Shown here: piece after piece, positions 17,367 to 25,206 of the stretch
How the letters are laid out: each line of letters begins with the position of its first letter
Position numbering within the stretch: position 1 is the first letter of the stretch
NCBI RefSeq assembly: GCF_018343715.1
Contig: NZ_JAGYPL010000001.1
Coordinates: forward strand, 682,001-746,000
Source of the DNA: Bacillus sp. FJAT-49711
Lineage (GTDB): Bacteria; Bacillota; Bacilli; Bacillales; Bacillaceae_C
DNA: 64,000 nucleotides
Reading direction: 5' to 3'
Notes under the pieces: generated by a model
What the model was told of the DNA's origin: nothing
The model's input: the letters and a program-made list of their open reading frames with translations, nothing else
The model's database searches: none
Translations under genes and position numbers: made by a program

Positions 17367-18191
17367 ATGAAAAAATTAATCATTACAATTGCTGCAGCTG
17401 TTGTTCTCTCAGCATGTTCAGTGGAAATTCCATTTATTAATGAAAAGCCATTAGAAAAAGCTGAAAAAAATCCACAATTGGCTGAACGGAATGAACAAAC
17501 GAAGGAAAATTACGCAAGCAACGCACCAGGAGAAGACGATTCTTTACTTGCGCTTGAAGCGGTCTACTTTAATACAATTAAAGAAGTTAATGGAATAAAC
17601 GAGATTGTCAATGCTGCGAATGTATTAGCGCTGGTTAATAAAGAATTTGCTTTACCAGGCACTTATATACCTGATGATTTAGTTCGCCCTAAAGTTCCAT
17701 TCTCTTTTGGCGATCAAGACATAGAAAAAAGTTATTTGCGAAAAGAAGCTGCTAAAGCACTTGAGAAAATGTTTTCTGCGGCAGAAAAATTAAACATTCA
17801 TCTTTTTGCTGTATCCGGATATAGATCGTACGATAGACAAGAATCCATTTTTAACAATGAAATTGGCAGAGTTGGAGAAGACAAAGCGCTGCAAGCAGTG
17901 GCTTTTCCAGGGAAAAGTGAACACCAAACTGGACTTGCTATGGACATATCCAGTGAAAGTGTACAGTATTTATTAGTCGAAGAATTTGAAGATGCAGAAG
18001 AAGGAAAATGGTTGAAAGAAAATGCTCACCGTTTTGGATATATCCTTCGCTATCCAAAAGATAAGGAAAAAATTACGGGCTATCAATTTGAACCATGGCA
18101 TTATCGTTATGTTGGAGAAAAAAATGCCCAAATCATGTATAAAAACAATTGGACTCTTGAAGAGTTCTTTCAAGAAGTCCGGAAAATATAA
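17367..18191 (+). CDS. yodJ: D-alanyl-D-alanine/L,D-carboxypeptidase lipoprotein (VanY/LdcB family)
   Basis: A 274-residue lipoprotein of peptidase family M15B. Signal and lipobox are at the start (VVLSAC, Cys about 16). The zinc site is seen as SEHQTGLAMDIS (SxHxxGxAxD) and EPWHYRYV (ExWH), with SGYRSYDRQ before. It trims D-Ala from peptidoglycan stem peptides outside the membrane. ATG 17367 is chosen because the lipoprotein signal starts there; ATG 17355 would add four residues. A hairpin terminator follows. Confidence 0.92.
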   Translation: MKKLIITIAAAVVLSACSVEIPFINEKPLEKAEKNPQLAERNEQTKENYASNAPGEDDSLLALEAVYFNTIKEVNGINEIVNAANVLALVNKEFALPGTYIPDDLVRPKVPFSFGDQDIEKSYLRKEAAKALEKMFSAAEKLNIHLFAVSGYRSYDRQESIFNNEIGRVGEDKALQAVAFPGKSEHQTGLAMDISSESVQYLLVEEFEDAEEGKWLKENAHRFGYILRYPKDKEKITGYQFEPWHYRYVGEKNAQIMYKNNWTLEEFFQEVRKI

Positions 18192-18199
18192 ATATAAAG

Positions 18200-18257
18200 A
18201 AGGCCAAGCTTCTCGAAGTATGTATGATGGCTTTGAGAAAGCTTGGCCTTTTCTCTT
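18200..18257 (+). terminator. yodJ terminator
   Basis: An AAGGCCAAGCTT / AAGCTTGGCCTT stem of 12 base pairs has a large loop with a further inner CTC/GAG pairing, then TTCTCTTT. Confidence 0.75.
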
Positions 18258-18365
18258 TAATATTGTTAAAAAAGCTGATAAAATGATGAAGTTGCAGTAC
18301 AATGTAATTTACATAAGAGAAGTTGTTACAAGCCTATGCTGCTGAAACGAAAGTGGTGATTTTTG

Positions 18366-19826
18366 ATGGATGAAGAAAATAAGGTAGATAATCATTTAGA
18401 AGAAAATAGTTATATTCGGATAAAAAAATTCAAGTTTATTATGCTCATTTTTCTTTTAGTTTTCGCAACTGCTGGCATTACATTGGCAGCACTTTCATTC
18501 GGAGATGAAAAAGCTGTTAGTGTAGCGATACAAGAAAGAAAAGAATTCAATAAATTATATAATGCTTTCGATATGCTAGATGAGAAGTATTATGAAAATA
18601 TAGATCAAAAAAAATTAATTGATGGGGCTATTGCTGGAATGGTAAATGCTCTGGATGATCCGTATTCCGATTATATGACAAAAGAAGAGAACGAAAAATT
18701 CCAAGAAAGCATTTCTGCATCTTTTCAAGGGATAGGAGCAGAAATACAAGAGTTAAATGGAAATATCGTTGTTGTATCTCCGATAAAAGGATCTCCAGCG
18801 GAAAAAGCAGGTATAAAACCAAATGATAAGATTATTGCTGTCGATGATAAAAACATTCAAGGAATGACAGCAAATGAAGCAGTTCTTCTAATCAGAGGTG
18901 AAAAGGGTACAAAAGTTACTCTTAGTATTCAGCGTGGGGAAAGCACAGACTTAATAAAAGTAACAATCACAAGAGATGATATCCCTATTAATACGGTCTA
19001 CACAGATATGTTGGAAAATAATGTGGCAAAAATACAAATTACTTCTTTTTCCAAACATACTTACGATGATTTAACAAAAGCCATAAATGAAATGAAAGAT
19101 AAAGGGATGGAATCGCTTATAATTGATTTAAGAAGAAATCCTGGTGGTCTTTTAGATCAGGCTATTGAGATGGCAAATCTCTTTGTACCTGAAGGCAGTA
19201 ATATTGTTCAAGTTGAATATCGGGATGGTACTATTGAAAAAACGGTTGCTCAAGGTGGGGAGAAAATCAATATCCCTACTGTAGTCTTAATAGACGAGGG
19301 TAGCGCCAGTGCATCAGAAATTTTAGCAGGTGCTGTCAGTGAAACAGCTAATATTCCGTTAATTGGCGATAAATCATTTGGAAAAGGCACCGTTCAAACA
19401 GTAAATGATTTTAAGGATGGTTCTAACGTAAAATATACAATGGCAAAATGGTTAACACCGAACGGCAACTGGATCCATAAAAAAGGAATTGAGCCTGATT
19501 ATAAAGTCTCTTTGCCTGAATATGCGAATTTATCGTATATAGATCCTGATAAAAAGCTAAAAGTATCATCCGCTTCTAATGATGTAAAAGCTGCTGAAGA
19601 GATGCTGAAGGTATTAGGATATAAGCCAGGGAAAATAGATGGCTTCTACGATACTGATACTGAAAATGCTGTTAAAAAATTTCAGAAAGCCGAAAAGCTT
19701 AAGGAAAATGGTATTTTAACTGGAGATACAACAGTAAAGTTAATGAATAATCTGAGTGAACATATCCAAAAGAATGACCCACAAGTTAAAAAGGCAATTG
19801 AAGTTTTAACTAAATCCAATAAATAA
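18366..19826 (+). CDS. ctpA: Carboxyl-terminal processing protease CtpA (S41)
   Basis: A 486-residue membrane-anchored protease. A helix at about 25-45 is followed by an extracytoplasmic PDZ domain (about 120-200, GIGAEIQELNGNIVV), then the S41 core. The catalytic Ser is in DEGSASASEILAGA and the Lys in GDKSFGKGTVQ. The last 80 residues form a peptidoglycan-binding repeat (LGYKPGKIDGFYDTDTENAV). It degrades or processes exported proteins near the wall. ATG 18366 is preceded by AAGTGGTGA; a TTG one codon earlier is less likely. A strong terminator follows. Confidence 0.96.
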   Translation: MDEENKVDNHLEENSYIRIKKFKFIMLIFLLVFATAGITLAALSFGDEKAVSVAIQERKEFNKLYNAFDMLDEKYYENIDQKKLIDGAIAGMVNALDDPYSDYMTKEENEKFQESISASFQGIGAEIQELNGNIVVVSPIKGSPAEKAGIKPNDKIIAVDDKNIQGMTANEAVLLIRGEKGTKVTLSIQRGESTDLIKVTITRDDIPINTVYTDMLENNVAKIQITSFSKHTYDDLTKAINEMKDKGMESLIIDLRRNPGGLLDQAIEMANLFVPEGSNIVQVEYRDGTIEKTVAQGGEKINIPTVVLIDEGSASASEILAGAVSETANIPLIGDKSFGKGTVQTVNDFKDGSNVKYTMAKWLTPNGNWIHKKGIEPDYKVSLPEYANLSYIDPDKKLKVSSASNDVKAAEEMLKVLGYKPGKIDGFYDTDTENAVKKFQKAEKLKENGILTGDTTVKLMNNLSEHIQKNDPQVKKAIEVLTKSNK

Positions 19827-19833
19827 TAAAGGA

Positions 19834-19882
19834 AAGGCTGCCCAGAAAGTCAATAAAACTGACTTTCTGGACAGCCTTCTTT
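19834..19882 (+). terminator. ctpA terminator
   Basis: A long AAGGCTGCCCAGAAAGTCA / TGACTTTCTGGACAGCCTT stem with one mismatch, then TCTTTG. Confidence 0.8.
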
Positions 19883-19924
19883 GTATATTTAATGTAAAAA
19901 AATAGATCAATTGCAATAAATCAT

Positions 19925-20110
19925 GTAAGAGGTCCGTTGCTCTCTGTTCCGGCACTCGCTTCCCGCGGGCATGGCTTGAGCCTGATTGTATTGGAAGGCG
20001 GCAAAGACTCCTGCAAGAGTACGGAGGAGGGGAGAGCCCACAGGCGCCCCGGTACGTCTGCGGAAAGCGAAGCCGGCTGAAACGGAAATCAACAGCTACA
20101 TTTTAACATA
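19925..20110. repeat. Dispersed repeat family A, copy 2
   Basis: A GC-rich stretch with GACTCCTGCAAGAGTACGG, GGAGGGGAGAGCCCACAGGC, GCGGAAAGCGAAGCCGGCTG and CGGAAATCAAC. These are recognisable parts of the high-copy intergenic repeat of Bacillus genomes. Its composition contrasts with the AT-rich flanks. It occupies most of the gap between ctpA and the zinc-ribbon gene. Confidence 0.7.
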
Positions 20111-20155
20111 TTACTAAATTTAAAAGACTTTTTCATTGGAATCTTTTTTTCATTA

Positions 20156-20398
20156 CTATCTTTCAGCAAACTTAATAAACGTTCTTTCATCTTCAATTAA
20201 TCCGCAAGAACCACATTGTATTCTTCTTTCTGGACCATTGTAAATTGCGTGAAAAGGTCCGGCATCAGCAGCATTTTCATATTCTTCTATCGTTTCTCCT
20301 GTTTGTGGATCCAATTTTACTGAATGGGCGATTTGTTCAATGATATTAAAACGTGAACGGTTTGTTTTACAATTTGGACAGCAATATCGAGTACTCAT
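20156..20398 (-). CDS. Zinc-ribbon protein of unknown function
   Basis: An 80-residue protein with two CxxC pairs (CCPNC near residue 6-10 and CGSC near residue 62-65), the layout of a zinc ribbon. Between them is an acidic linker ([18 protein letters not shown]). I do not recognise a characterised homologue; similar short bacillus proteins are sometimes labelled as DNA repair-related without basis that I know. The ATG at 20398 follows AGGAGG by about 5 bases. It is monocistronic and divergent from the CAP gene. Confidence 0.75.
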   Translation of the reverse strand: MSTRYCCPNCKTNRSRFNIIEQIAHSVKLDPQTGETIEEYENAADAGPFHAIYNGPERRIQCGSCGLIEDERTFIKFAER

Positions 20399-20762
20399 AT
20401 AGTCCTCCTACATTATTTTTATCAATAGTTTTCTCCAAAATCAGCTATATTATAAGCTTAACTTTTGATACAAAAGTGTAACATTAGTAATAAACGAAGT
20501 GTTTTAAAAAGTTGTCAATACGTTATTTCATGAAATATATGGTAAAGAGTATAAGCAACTGGAAAAACTTCTAATGAGAACCATGAGCAAGATTATTAGA
20601 AAAAGGTGCTTAAATCATAGATTAGACGAAATGGCAAAATGAAAATGAGTAAAAATAGCTTTAAAAATAGTAATCTGGCAATTCCTCCCTTAAATATTAC
20701 ATAAAAACGTATGTTAATATAATCATGCAAACGAAATGAGAGATTAAGGGAGGAAAAAACAA
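20399..20762. other. Divergent upstream region of the zinc-ribbon and CAP-domain genes
   Basis: 364 bases with no reading frame I can support. TATAAT at 20718-20723, with a weak TATTAC 17 bases before it, is a possible promoter for the CAP gene. AAGGGAGG at 20747-20754 is its ribosome binding site. Confidence 0.5.
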
Positions 20763-21563
20763 ATGAAAAAAATAGTCATGTCAACTGTAGCAGCCGCCGC
20801 ACTTTTATCAGCACCTTTTACTGCAGGAAAAGCGGACGCAGCAGAATTGCAACCTGTAAAAACAAAAGTAGTATACTATCAAGTTAATACTTCAAACTAC
20901 CAAGATTTATATAAACAAATTATGGAACAATACAATATAGATTTGAATCAATTTTTAAAACAAATACCAACAAGTAATGAACAAAAGCAAGCTGTGAAGA
21001 AATCAACTCCAGTTCAACAAGAACAAAAGCGGGACGCTAAAAAGCCAGTCCAGGAGCCGGTACAAAAGCCTGTTGAACAGCCAGCTAAAAAACCAGTTCA
21101 GCAGCCAGTACAAAAACCTGTTGAACAGCCAACTCAAAAGCCGGTGCAACAACAAGAAAAACCTGCAACAGAAACTAACTCACAATTGAGTGCTTTTGAA
21201 CAGCAAGTTGTTGATTTGACTAACCAAGAAAGAGCTAAAAACGGTCTTGCGCCACTTAAAGTTGATATTGAATTAAGTAAAGTAGCTAGAGAAAAATCAA
21301 GGGATATGTCTGTAAATAATTATTTTAGCCACACAAGCCCAACATATGGATCACCATTCGATATGATGAAGAAATTTGGCATCACTTATCGTTCAGCAGG
21401 TGAAAACATTGCAATGGGACAACAATCTCCGGAAGAAGTAGTAAAAGCTTGGATGAACAGTGAAGGTCACCGAGCAAATATTTTAAACAGCGGCTACACT
21501 CATATTGGTGTTGGACATGTTGCTAACGGCAATTACTGGACACAACAATTTATTGGGAAATAA
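20763..21563 (+). CDS. Secreted CAP/SCP-domain protein (YkwD-like)
   Basis: A 266-residue exoprotein with a Sec signal peptide (residues 1-26, cleavage after ADA). A linker of repeated KPVQQPVQKPVEQP-type units follows (about 80-135), then a C-terminal CAP domain (about 145-265). Conserved CAP residues are seen in NYFSHTSP, GENIAMGQ and EGHRANIL, with HIGVG near the end. Bacterial CAP proteins are of mostly unknown function; some act in spores or at the cell wall. The Pro/Gln/Lys linker could span or bind the wall. RBS AAGGGAGG lies 8 bases before the ATG. Confidence 0.93.
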   Translation: MKKIVMSTVAAAALLSAPFTAGKADAAELQPVKTKVVYYQVNTSNYQDLYKQIMEQYNIDLNQFLKQIPTSNEQKQAVKKSTPVQQEQKRDAKKPVQEPVQKPVEQPAKKPVQQPVQKPVEQPTQKPVQQQEKPATETNSQLSAFEQQVVDLTNQERAKNGLAPLKVDIELSKVAREKSRDMSVNNYFSHTSPTYGSPFDMMKKFGITYRSAGENIAMGQQSPEEVVKAWMNSEGHRANILNSGYTHIGVGHVANGNYWTQQFIGK

Positions 21564-21695
21564 GAGATAAGTGCAAGCGCCTTGCTTATCGGCGTGCAAA
21601 CTTCAGGAACCAAAACTTGCGATAAGGAAACACGCGAGATGTTTACTTATAACAGGACAAGGTCAAGAAGTTTGCTAGTCGATAGCTTTGGAGTT
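21563..21695. repeat. Dispersed repeat family B, copy 2 (inverted)
   Basis: It starts just after the CAP stop with AAGTGCAAGCGCCTTGCTTATCG and ends TTGCTAGTCGATAGCTTTGGAGTT, which reads as the reverse complement of copy 1. The central part holds CAAAACTTGCGATAAGGAAA and a second AGGACAAGGTCAAGAAG block. Confidence 0.55.
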
Positions 21696-21706
21696 AAAGA
21701 AAAAAG

Positions 21707-21759
21707 AAAAAGCGAGCACGTAACCAGTTTATCGCTAGGTTACGCATGTTCGCTTTTTT
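21707..21759. terminator. Bidirectional terminator between the CAP and MATE genes
   Basis: An AAAAGCGAgCACGTAACC / GGTTACGCATGTTCGCTTTT stem with T runs on both strands. Its right arm encodes the last codons of the MATE gene. Confidence 0.8.
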
Positions 21760-23119
21760 GTATGCTTATATGCTTTTTTTGTACATAGATCAAGCGATAA
21801 GAAAGTGTAATGGCGCCAACCGCCAATCCAGTTATTAACCCGAGCCAATATCCAAAAGGGCCTAATTGTGTGCTTTTTGCTAATAGGTAGCCAAACGGCA
21901 GACCAATGACCCAAAAAGAAACAAGTGCCATAATAAAAGTTACATTCACATCTTTATAGCCTCGCAGTGCACCTTGAATGGGTGCAAGAACAGCATCTGA
22001 CAATTGGAAAAAAACTCCAAAGAGCATAAATTGTGAGATTAGTACAACTACATCGGGATCATTGCTATACAAGTACGCAATATTACTTCTGAAAAGAAAT
22101 AATAGTGTTCCAGTTATTAAGGCAATCGTAATTCCTCCGCCAATTCCAAGATAGCTATAAAGTCTTGCATCTTTGAATCTTTTCGCTCCTGATTCAAAAC
22201 CAACCAAGATCGTCAATGCCATCGATATGCTTAAAGGAATCATATAAATGAATGAAGAAAAATTTAAAGCAGCTTGATGTGCAGCAATAATTTTTGTTCC
22301 AAACTCGCTCATAAACAATGTGACTGCGGAAAAGATACTTGTTTCTATAAAAATGGACAAACCAATTGGCACTCCGAGGGAAAAGATTTCTTTCCATTTA
22401 CTAAAAGATATTTTCGGAATCGAACGAAAGATCGCATAATCTGAAAATGGCTTTTTTCTATGAATAATCCATATCGCAATAAAAGTAATCAACCAATAGG
22501 TAATAGCTGACGCAATACCTGCTCCAATCCCGCCCATTTCAGGCATCCCAAGCTTACCGAATATTAAAATATAGTTTAAAGTTACATTAATTGGAAGCGA
22601 TAATAACGTAACAATCATTGTAACTCTCGTTTTGCCCAATGCATCCATAAAAGATCGTAAAACATTATACACAAATAGTGGAACAATACCAAAGCTTAAT
22701 GATATTAAATAATATTTAGCAACATGGCTAACATTATTCTCTAGGTTCATCCCATTTAGCAATGGATTCAGAACAAAAAAGCCAATAATGATAATAAGGA
22801 TAGCCATGGCAATCCCTGCGTAAATACCTTGCATGACGGAAAAGGGAACTTCGTTCTTTTTATTGGCGCCTACTAAATGTGCGACAATAGGCGTAACGGA
22901 TAAAAGAATTCCACTCAGTCCGGTATTAATAGGAATCCAAAAGGAAGATCCAACCGCAACACCTGCTAAATGTTCTGCAGAATATTTGCCAGTCATCATA
23001 ATATCAAAGAAACTCATTGAAAACATGGCGAGTTGAGTGATTAAAATAGGGGTAAAAATAATCCATAGTTGGTGTAGTTTTTCACTAATTGTAAATGTTT
23101 GTCTCATATGTAACCTCAA
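21740..23119 (-). CDS. MATE family multidrug efflux transporter
   Basis: A 459-residue inner-membrane protein with twelve predicted helices arranged as two six-helix halves, as in NorM-type MATE pumps. Characteristic segments are PILITQLAMFSMSFFDIMMTG in helix 1 and PINTGLSGILLSVTPIVAHLVGA in helix 2. These pumps export cationic drugs in exchange for Na or H; the substrate here is unknown. The start ATG (23119) lies behind TGAGGTTAC, a moderate site. It is transcribed toward the CAP gene and shares a terminator with it. Confidence 0.93.
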   Translation of the reverse strand: MRLHMRQTFTISEKLHQLWIIFTPILITQLAMFSMSFFDIMMTGKYSAEHLAGVAVGSSFWIPINTGLSGILLSVTPIVAHLVGANKKNEVPFSVMQGIYAGIAMAILIIIIGFFVLNPLLNGMNLENNVSHVAKYYLISLSFGIVPLFVYNVLRSFMDALGKTRVTMIVTLLSLPINVTLNYILIFGKLGMPEMGGIGAGIASAITYWLITFIAIWIIHRKKPFSDYAIFRSIPKISFSKWKEIFSLGVPIGLSIFIETSIFSAVTLFMSEFGTKIIAAHQAALNFSSFIYMIPLSISMALTILVGFESGAKRFKDARLYSYLGIGGGITIALITGTLLFLFRSNIAYLYSNDPDVVVLISQFMLFGVFFQLSDAVLAPIQGALRGYKDVNVTFIMALVSFWVIGLPFGYLLAKSTQLGPFGYWLGLITGLAVGAITLSYRLIYVQKKHISIQKSEHA

Positions 23120-23150
23120 TAATAAAAAATAATAAACTCAATTATAGCAT

Positions 23151-23184
23151 ATAAAAACAGCCGGTTATAATAAACCGACTGTTA
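23151..23184 (-). terminator. Terminator of the GNAT gene
   Basis: AACAGTCGGTT / AACCGGCTGTT (minus-strand reading) with one mismatch, then TTTTTAT. It overlaps the end of the gene. Confidence 0.75.
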
Positions 23185-23745
23185 TGCTTCAAGTGGTTGA
23201 AATTCTACCTGCTCTGAAGACTGTCTCATATAATTCATCGTAAATAAGTCTTTTGGAATTTCATATAAATCGTAAATATACTCTTCTTTGTTTAATTGTT
23301 GAAAAATCGATGGTCGTGAATCATTTACTTTTACAGTATATGGCAGCTTTTCGGCAGCTTTTCTAGAACGGACATTTTTTTGGCGTATCCTCATAAATAT
23401 CGTAGAAATGTCCTTTTCAAAAAATACTTCTTGAAAGAAAGCTTCCTTAGCTATACTATTAAAGCCTTTACCGTGATATGGTTTTCCAATCCAAGTTCCT
23501 AGAAATCCTGCTTGATCCCTTAAATCGAATAAACTAATGGTCCCGATTGGATTTTCCCATTCATCAAGAATGGTTCTCGAAATCAATTCCCCACGTTCTT
23601 CAGCTTCAATCGTCTGCTTAGTCATAAACATAAACTCTTCAAAAGAATGGGCTTTTTGGCGTACGAAAGGGAAGACATCCGGGTGCGTCATCAGTTCAAA
23701 TAATACATGACATTCATGCCCATTCAATTCTCGCTTTTTGAGCAT
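23182..23745 (-). CDS. GNAT family N-acetyltransferase (RimJ/RimL-like)
   Basis: A 187-residue cytoplasmic acetyltransferase. The acetyl-CoA-binding region is LGTWIGKPYHGKGFNSIAKEA (R/QxxGxG/A variant GKPYHGKG), and the later FMRIRQKNVRSRKAAEKL segment is typical of RimJ/RimL-like enzymes. The acetyl acceptor is unknown. The ATG at 23745 follows GGAGGGG by 5 bases. Upstream on the same strand lies an unusual structured leader with a tRNA-like T-arm (23767-23890). A terminator follows. Confidence 0.88.
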   Translation of the reverse strand: MLKKRELNGHECHVLFELMTHPDVFPFVRQKAHSFEEFMFMTKQTIEAEERGELISRTILDEWENPIGTISLFDLRDQAGFLGTWIGKPYHGKGFNSIAKEAFFQEVFFEKDISTIFMRIRQKNVRSRKAAEKLPYTVKVNDSRPSIFQQLNKEEYIYDLYEIPKDLFTMNYMRQSSEQVEFQPLEA

Positions 23746-23766
23746 TTGAACCCCTCCATTAGGGCA

Positions 23767-23890
23767 GTCCCGTAGTATCGTTCCTACCCTCGAAATTTTT
23801 TAAAAGTGCATAAAAAATTTCGGGGTGGGAATCGAACCCACTAGAACCTCCCGAACTCCGGATAGGTGGCGCACCATTTGCCTTCCCTCA
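23767..23890 (-). ncRNA. Structured leader with a tRNA-like T-arm upstream of the GNAT gene
   Basis: Read on the minus strand, GGTGCGCCACC forms a 4-bp hairpin and TCCGGAGTTCGGG a second one. GTGGGTTCGATTCCCAC (23825-23841) is then a perfect 5-bp tRNA T-stem with the canonical TTCGATT loop. Directly after it comes a perfect 11-bp AT-rich hairpin (23791-23801 with 23812-23822). There is no acceptor stem complement and no full anticodon arm, so it is not a complete tRNA. It may be a tRNA-derived relic, a mimic or a regulatory leader; function is unproven. Confidence 0.4.
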
Positions 23891-24098
23891 ATTATGAGCT
23901 TTATTTAATTTTTTATTTTCTAATGACATCATACAAAAAAAATCACTATTTGAAAATAGTAAAATTCAAAAATTTAGTGACGTTTTTTAACTTTTTTTGA
24001 CATCATTTCGACAAATATAAATAACAGCAAAACTATGAAACTTTTTTCTTTTAGAAGCGTATATTTTATAGAGACAATCCGAAAAGGGAGAGAAAAAT

Positions 24099-24428
24099 AT
24101 GGGAGATCAAAATGAAAGAATATTTGCTACAGCGATCTATATAACGAGCTTTTTTTCAACATTTGTTGGTCCATTAATTATTTGGCTTTTGAAAAAAGAT
24201 GAATCATCCCTTGTTGATTTCCATGGAAGGGAATATTTGAACTTTTTAATATCTTATACGATTTATTTAATTTTGGCGGGAATACTTTGCATTGTGCTTA
24301 TTGGATTTCTTCTTTTGCCTATCATTGGACTGCTTATGACTATTTTTACAATCATTGGAGCCATTAAAGCCTTCGATGGGCAAGCTTATAAAATTCCATT
24401 TACGATTCAATTTTTAAAGACAGTTTAA
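24099..24428 (+). CDS. DUF4870 domain membrane protein
   Basis: A 109-residue protein with three to four hydrophobic helices (about 10-33, 48-68, 72-95), of the Tic20-like DUF4870 family. Typical marks are FVGPLIIWLLKKDES, DFHGREYLNFLISY and a final AFDGQAYKIPFTIQFL. The function is unknown; it probably sits in the cytoplasmic membrane. GGGAGAG lies 9 bases before the ATG. The tubby-like gene starts 64 bases downstream and could be co-transcribed. Confidence 0.88.
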   Translation: MGDQNERIFATAIYITSFFSTFVGPLIIWLLKKDESSLVDFHGREYLNFLISYTIYLILAGILCIVLIGFLLLPIIGLLMTIFTIIGAIKAFDGQAYKIPFTIQFLKTV

Positions 24429-24492
24429 AACTAGCATATCCTTGTCCTCCGTATCATATAATGATTCCACACGGCAGAGCAGGGGGAGCCAT

Positions 24493-25206
24493 ATGAATAT
24501 TAAGGATTATTATACAGGTATGTCCCGACTATATAGTCATCAAACAATTTTGTGCACGATCGTGTTCATTATGGTTGTATTACCAAGTATTAAAATTACA
24601 CAATTTTTCCCTGCTATTAGTGCGGGGATTTTTGTGTTGGTTCTTATGATTTATTCATTTTTAAAATATGTGTATTTTTCCTTTAAGAGTAATTCTTTGC
24701 CTAGTCCAAAGATGTTAAATCAACAAAGCACCACACTGTTTATGATAATGCCAACACCTGCTTCTACGTATAATTGGAAATTATATTCCGGAAATGGACT
24801 TTGCAGCTTTTCCATTATGGAAGTAAAAGGAAAAGAAAGGAAGTTAAAGAATCATTCCGGCAGATTATATAGGATTATGGACCATAAAAAAAGTTTATTG
24901 TGGCATGTTTATATAGATAAGCAAGGAATAAAAGTACTTTCAAATGACGAAAGCTTAGTCTTCAATGCAGCAAAAATAGATAAACGAGAATATTGGGCTA
25001 ACAATGGTAGAGATCGCTATCAAATTCATAAAATGGCTTATCATTTTGTAATTAAAAAAAATGGAAGAAAAATCATGGAAGTTTCCCAAGGTATTATGCC
25101 GTTAAGGCTGCAAAAGCTTTTTTCCTCAAGCACCCCAATGGTCATCTTAGATTCAAATATTAAAGAATATGAACGATCTTTATGTTTTGTAGTATTTTTA
25201 CATTAG
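24493..25206 (+). CDS. Tubby C-terminal-domain-like protein, membrane anchored
   Basis: A 237-residue protein with two membrane helices near the start (about 17-35 and 38-58) and a C-terminal beta-rich domain. That domain's pattern (YRIMDHKKSLLWHVYID, YWANNGRDRYQIHKMAYHFVIKKNGRK) resembles the tubby-like/LURP fold labelled in bacillus genomes. ATG 24493 is chosen for AGGGGGAG 5 bases before it; an in-frame start at 24442 has no site. The function is unknown, and the family call is tentative. It converges on ligD with almost no gap. Confidence 0.65.
   Translation: MNIKDYYTGMSRLYSHQTILCTIVFIMVVLPSIKITQFFPAISAGIFVLVLMIYSFLKYVYFSFKSNSLPSPKMLNQQSTTLFMIMPTPASTYNWKLYSGNGLCSFSIMEVKGKERKLKNHSGRLYRIMDHKKSLLWHVYIDKQGIKVLSNDESLVFNAAKIDKREYWANNGRDRYQIHKMAYHFVIKKNGRKIMEVSQGIMPLRLQKLFSSSTPMVILDSNIKEYERSLCFVVFLH

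Noticed and set aside
19907-20092. Minus-strand frame of 61 codons
   Set aside because: It lies entirely within a family A repeat and has Arg/Gly-rich sequence typical of repeat DNA.
23767-23890. A complete tRNA or selenocysteine tRNA gene
   Set aside because: The T-arm is perfect, but no 5' strand pairs with the acceptor and no usable anticodon loop is present. A T-box leader was also considered because of AGGGTAGGAACG, but the specifier part is missing.
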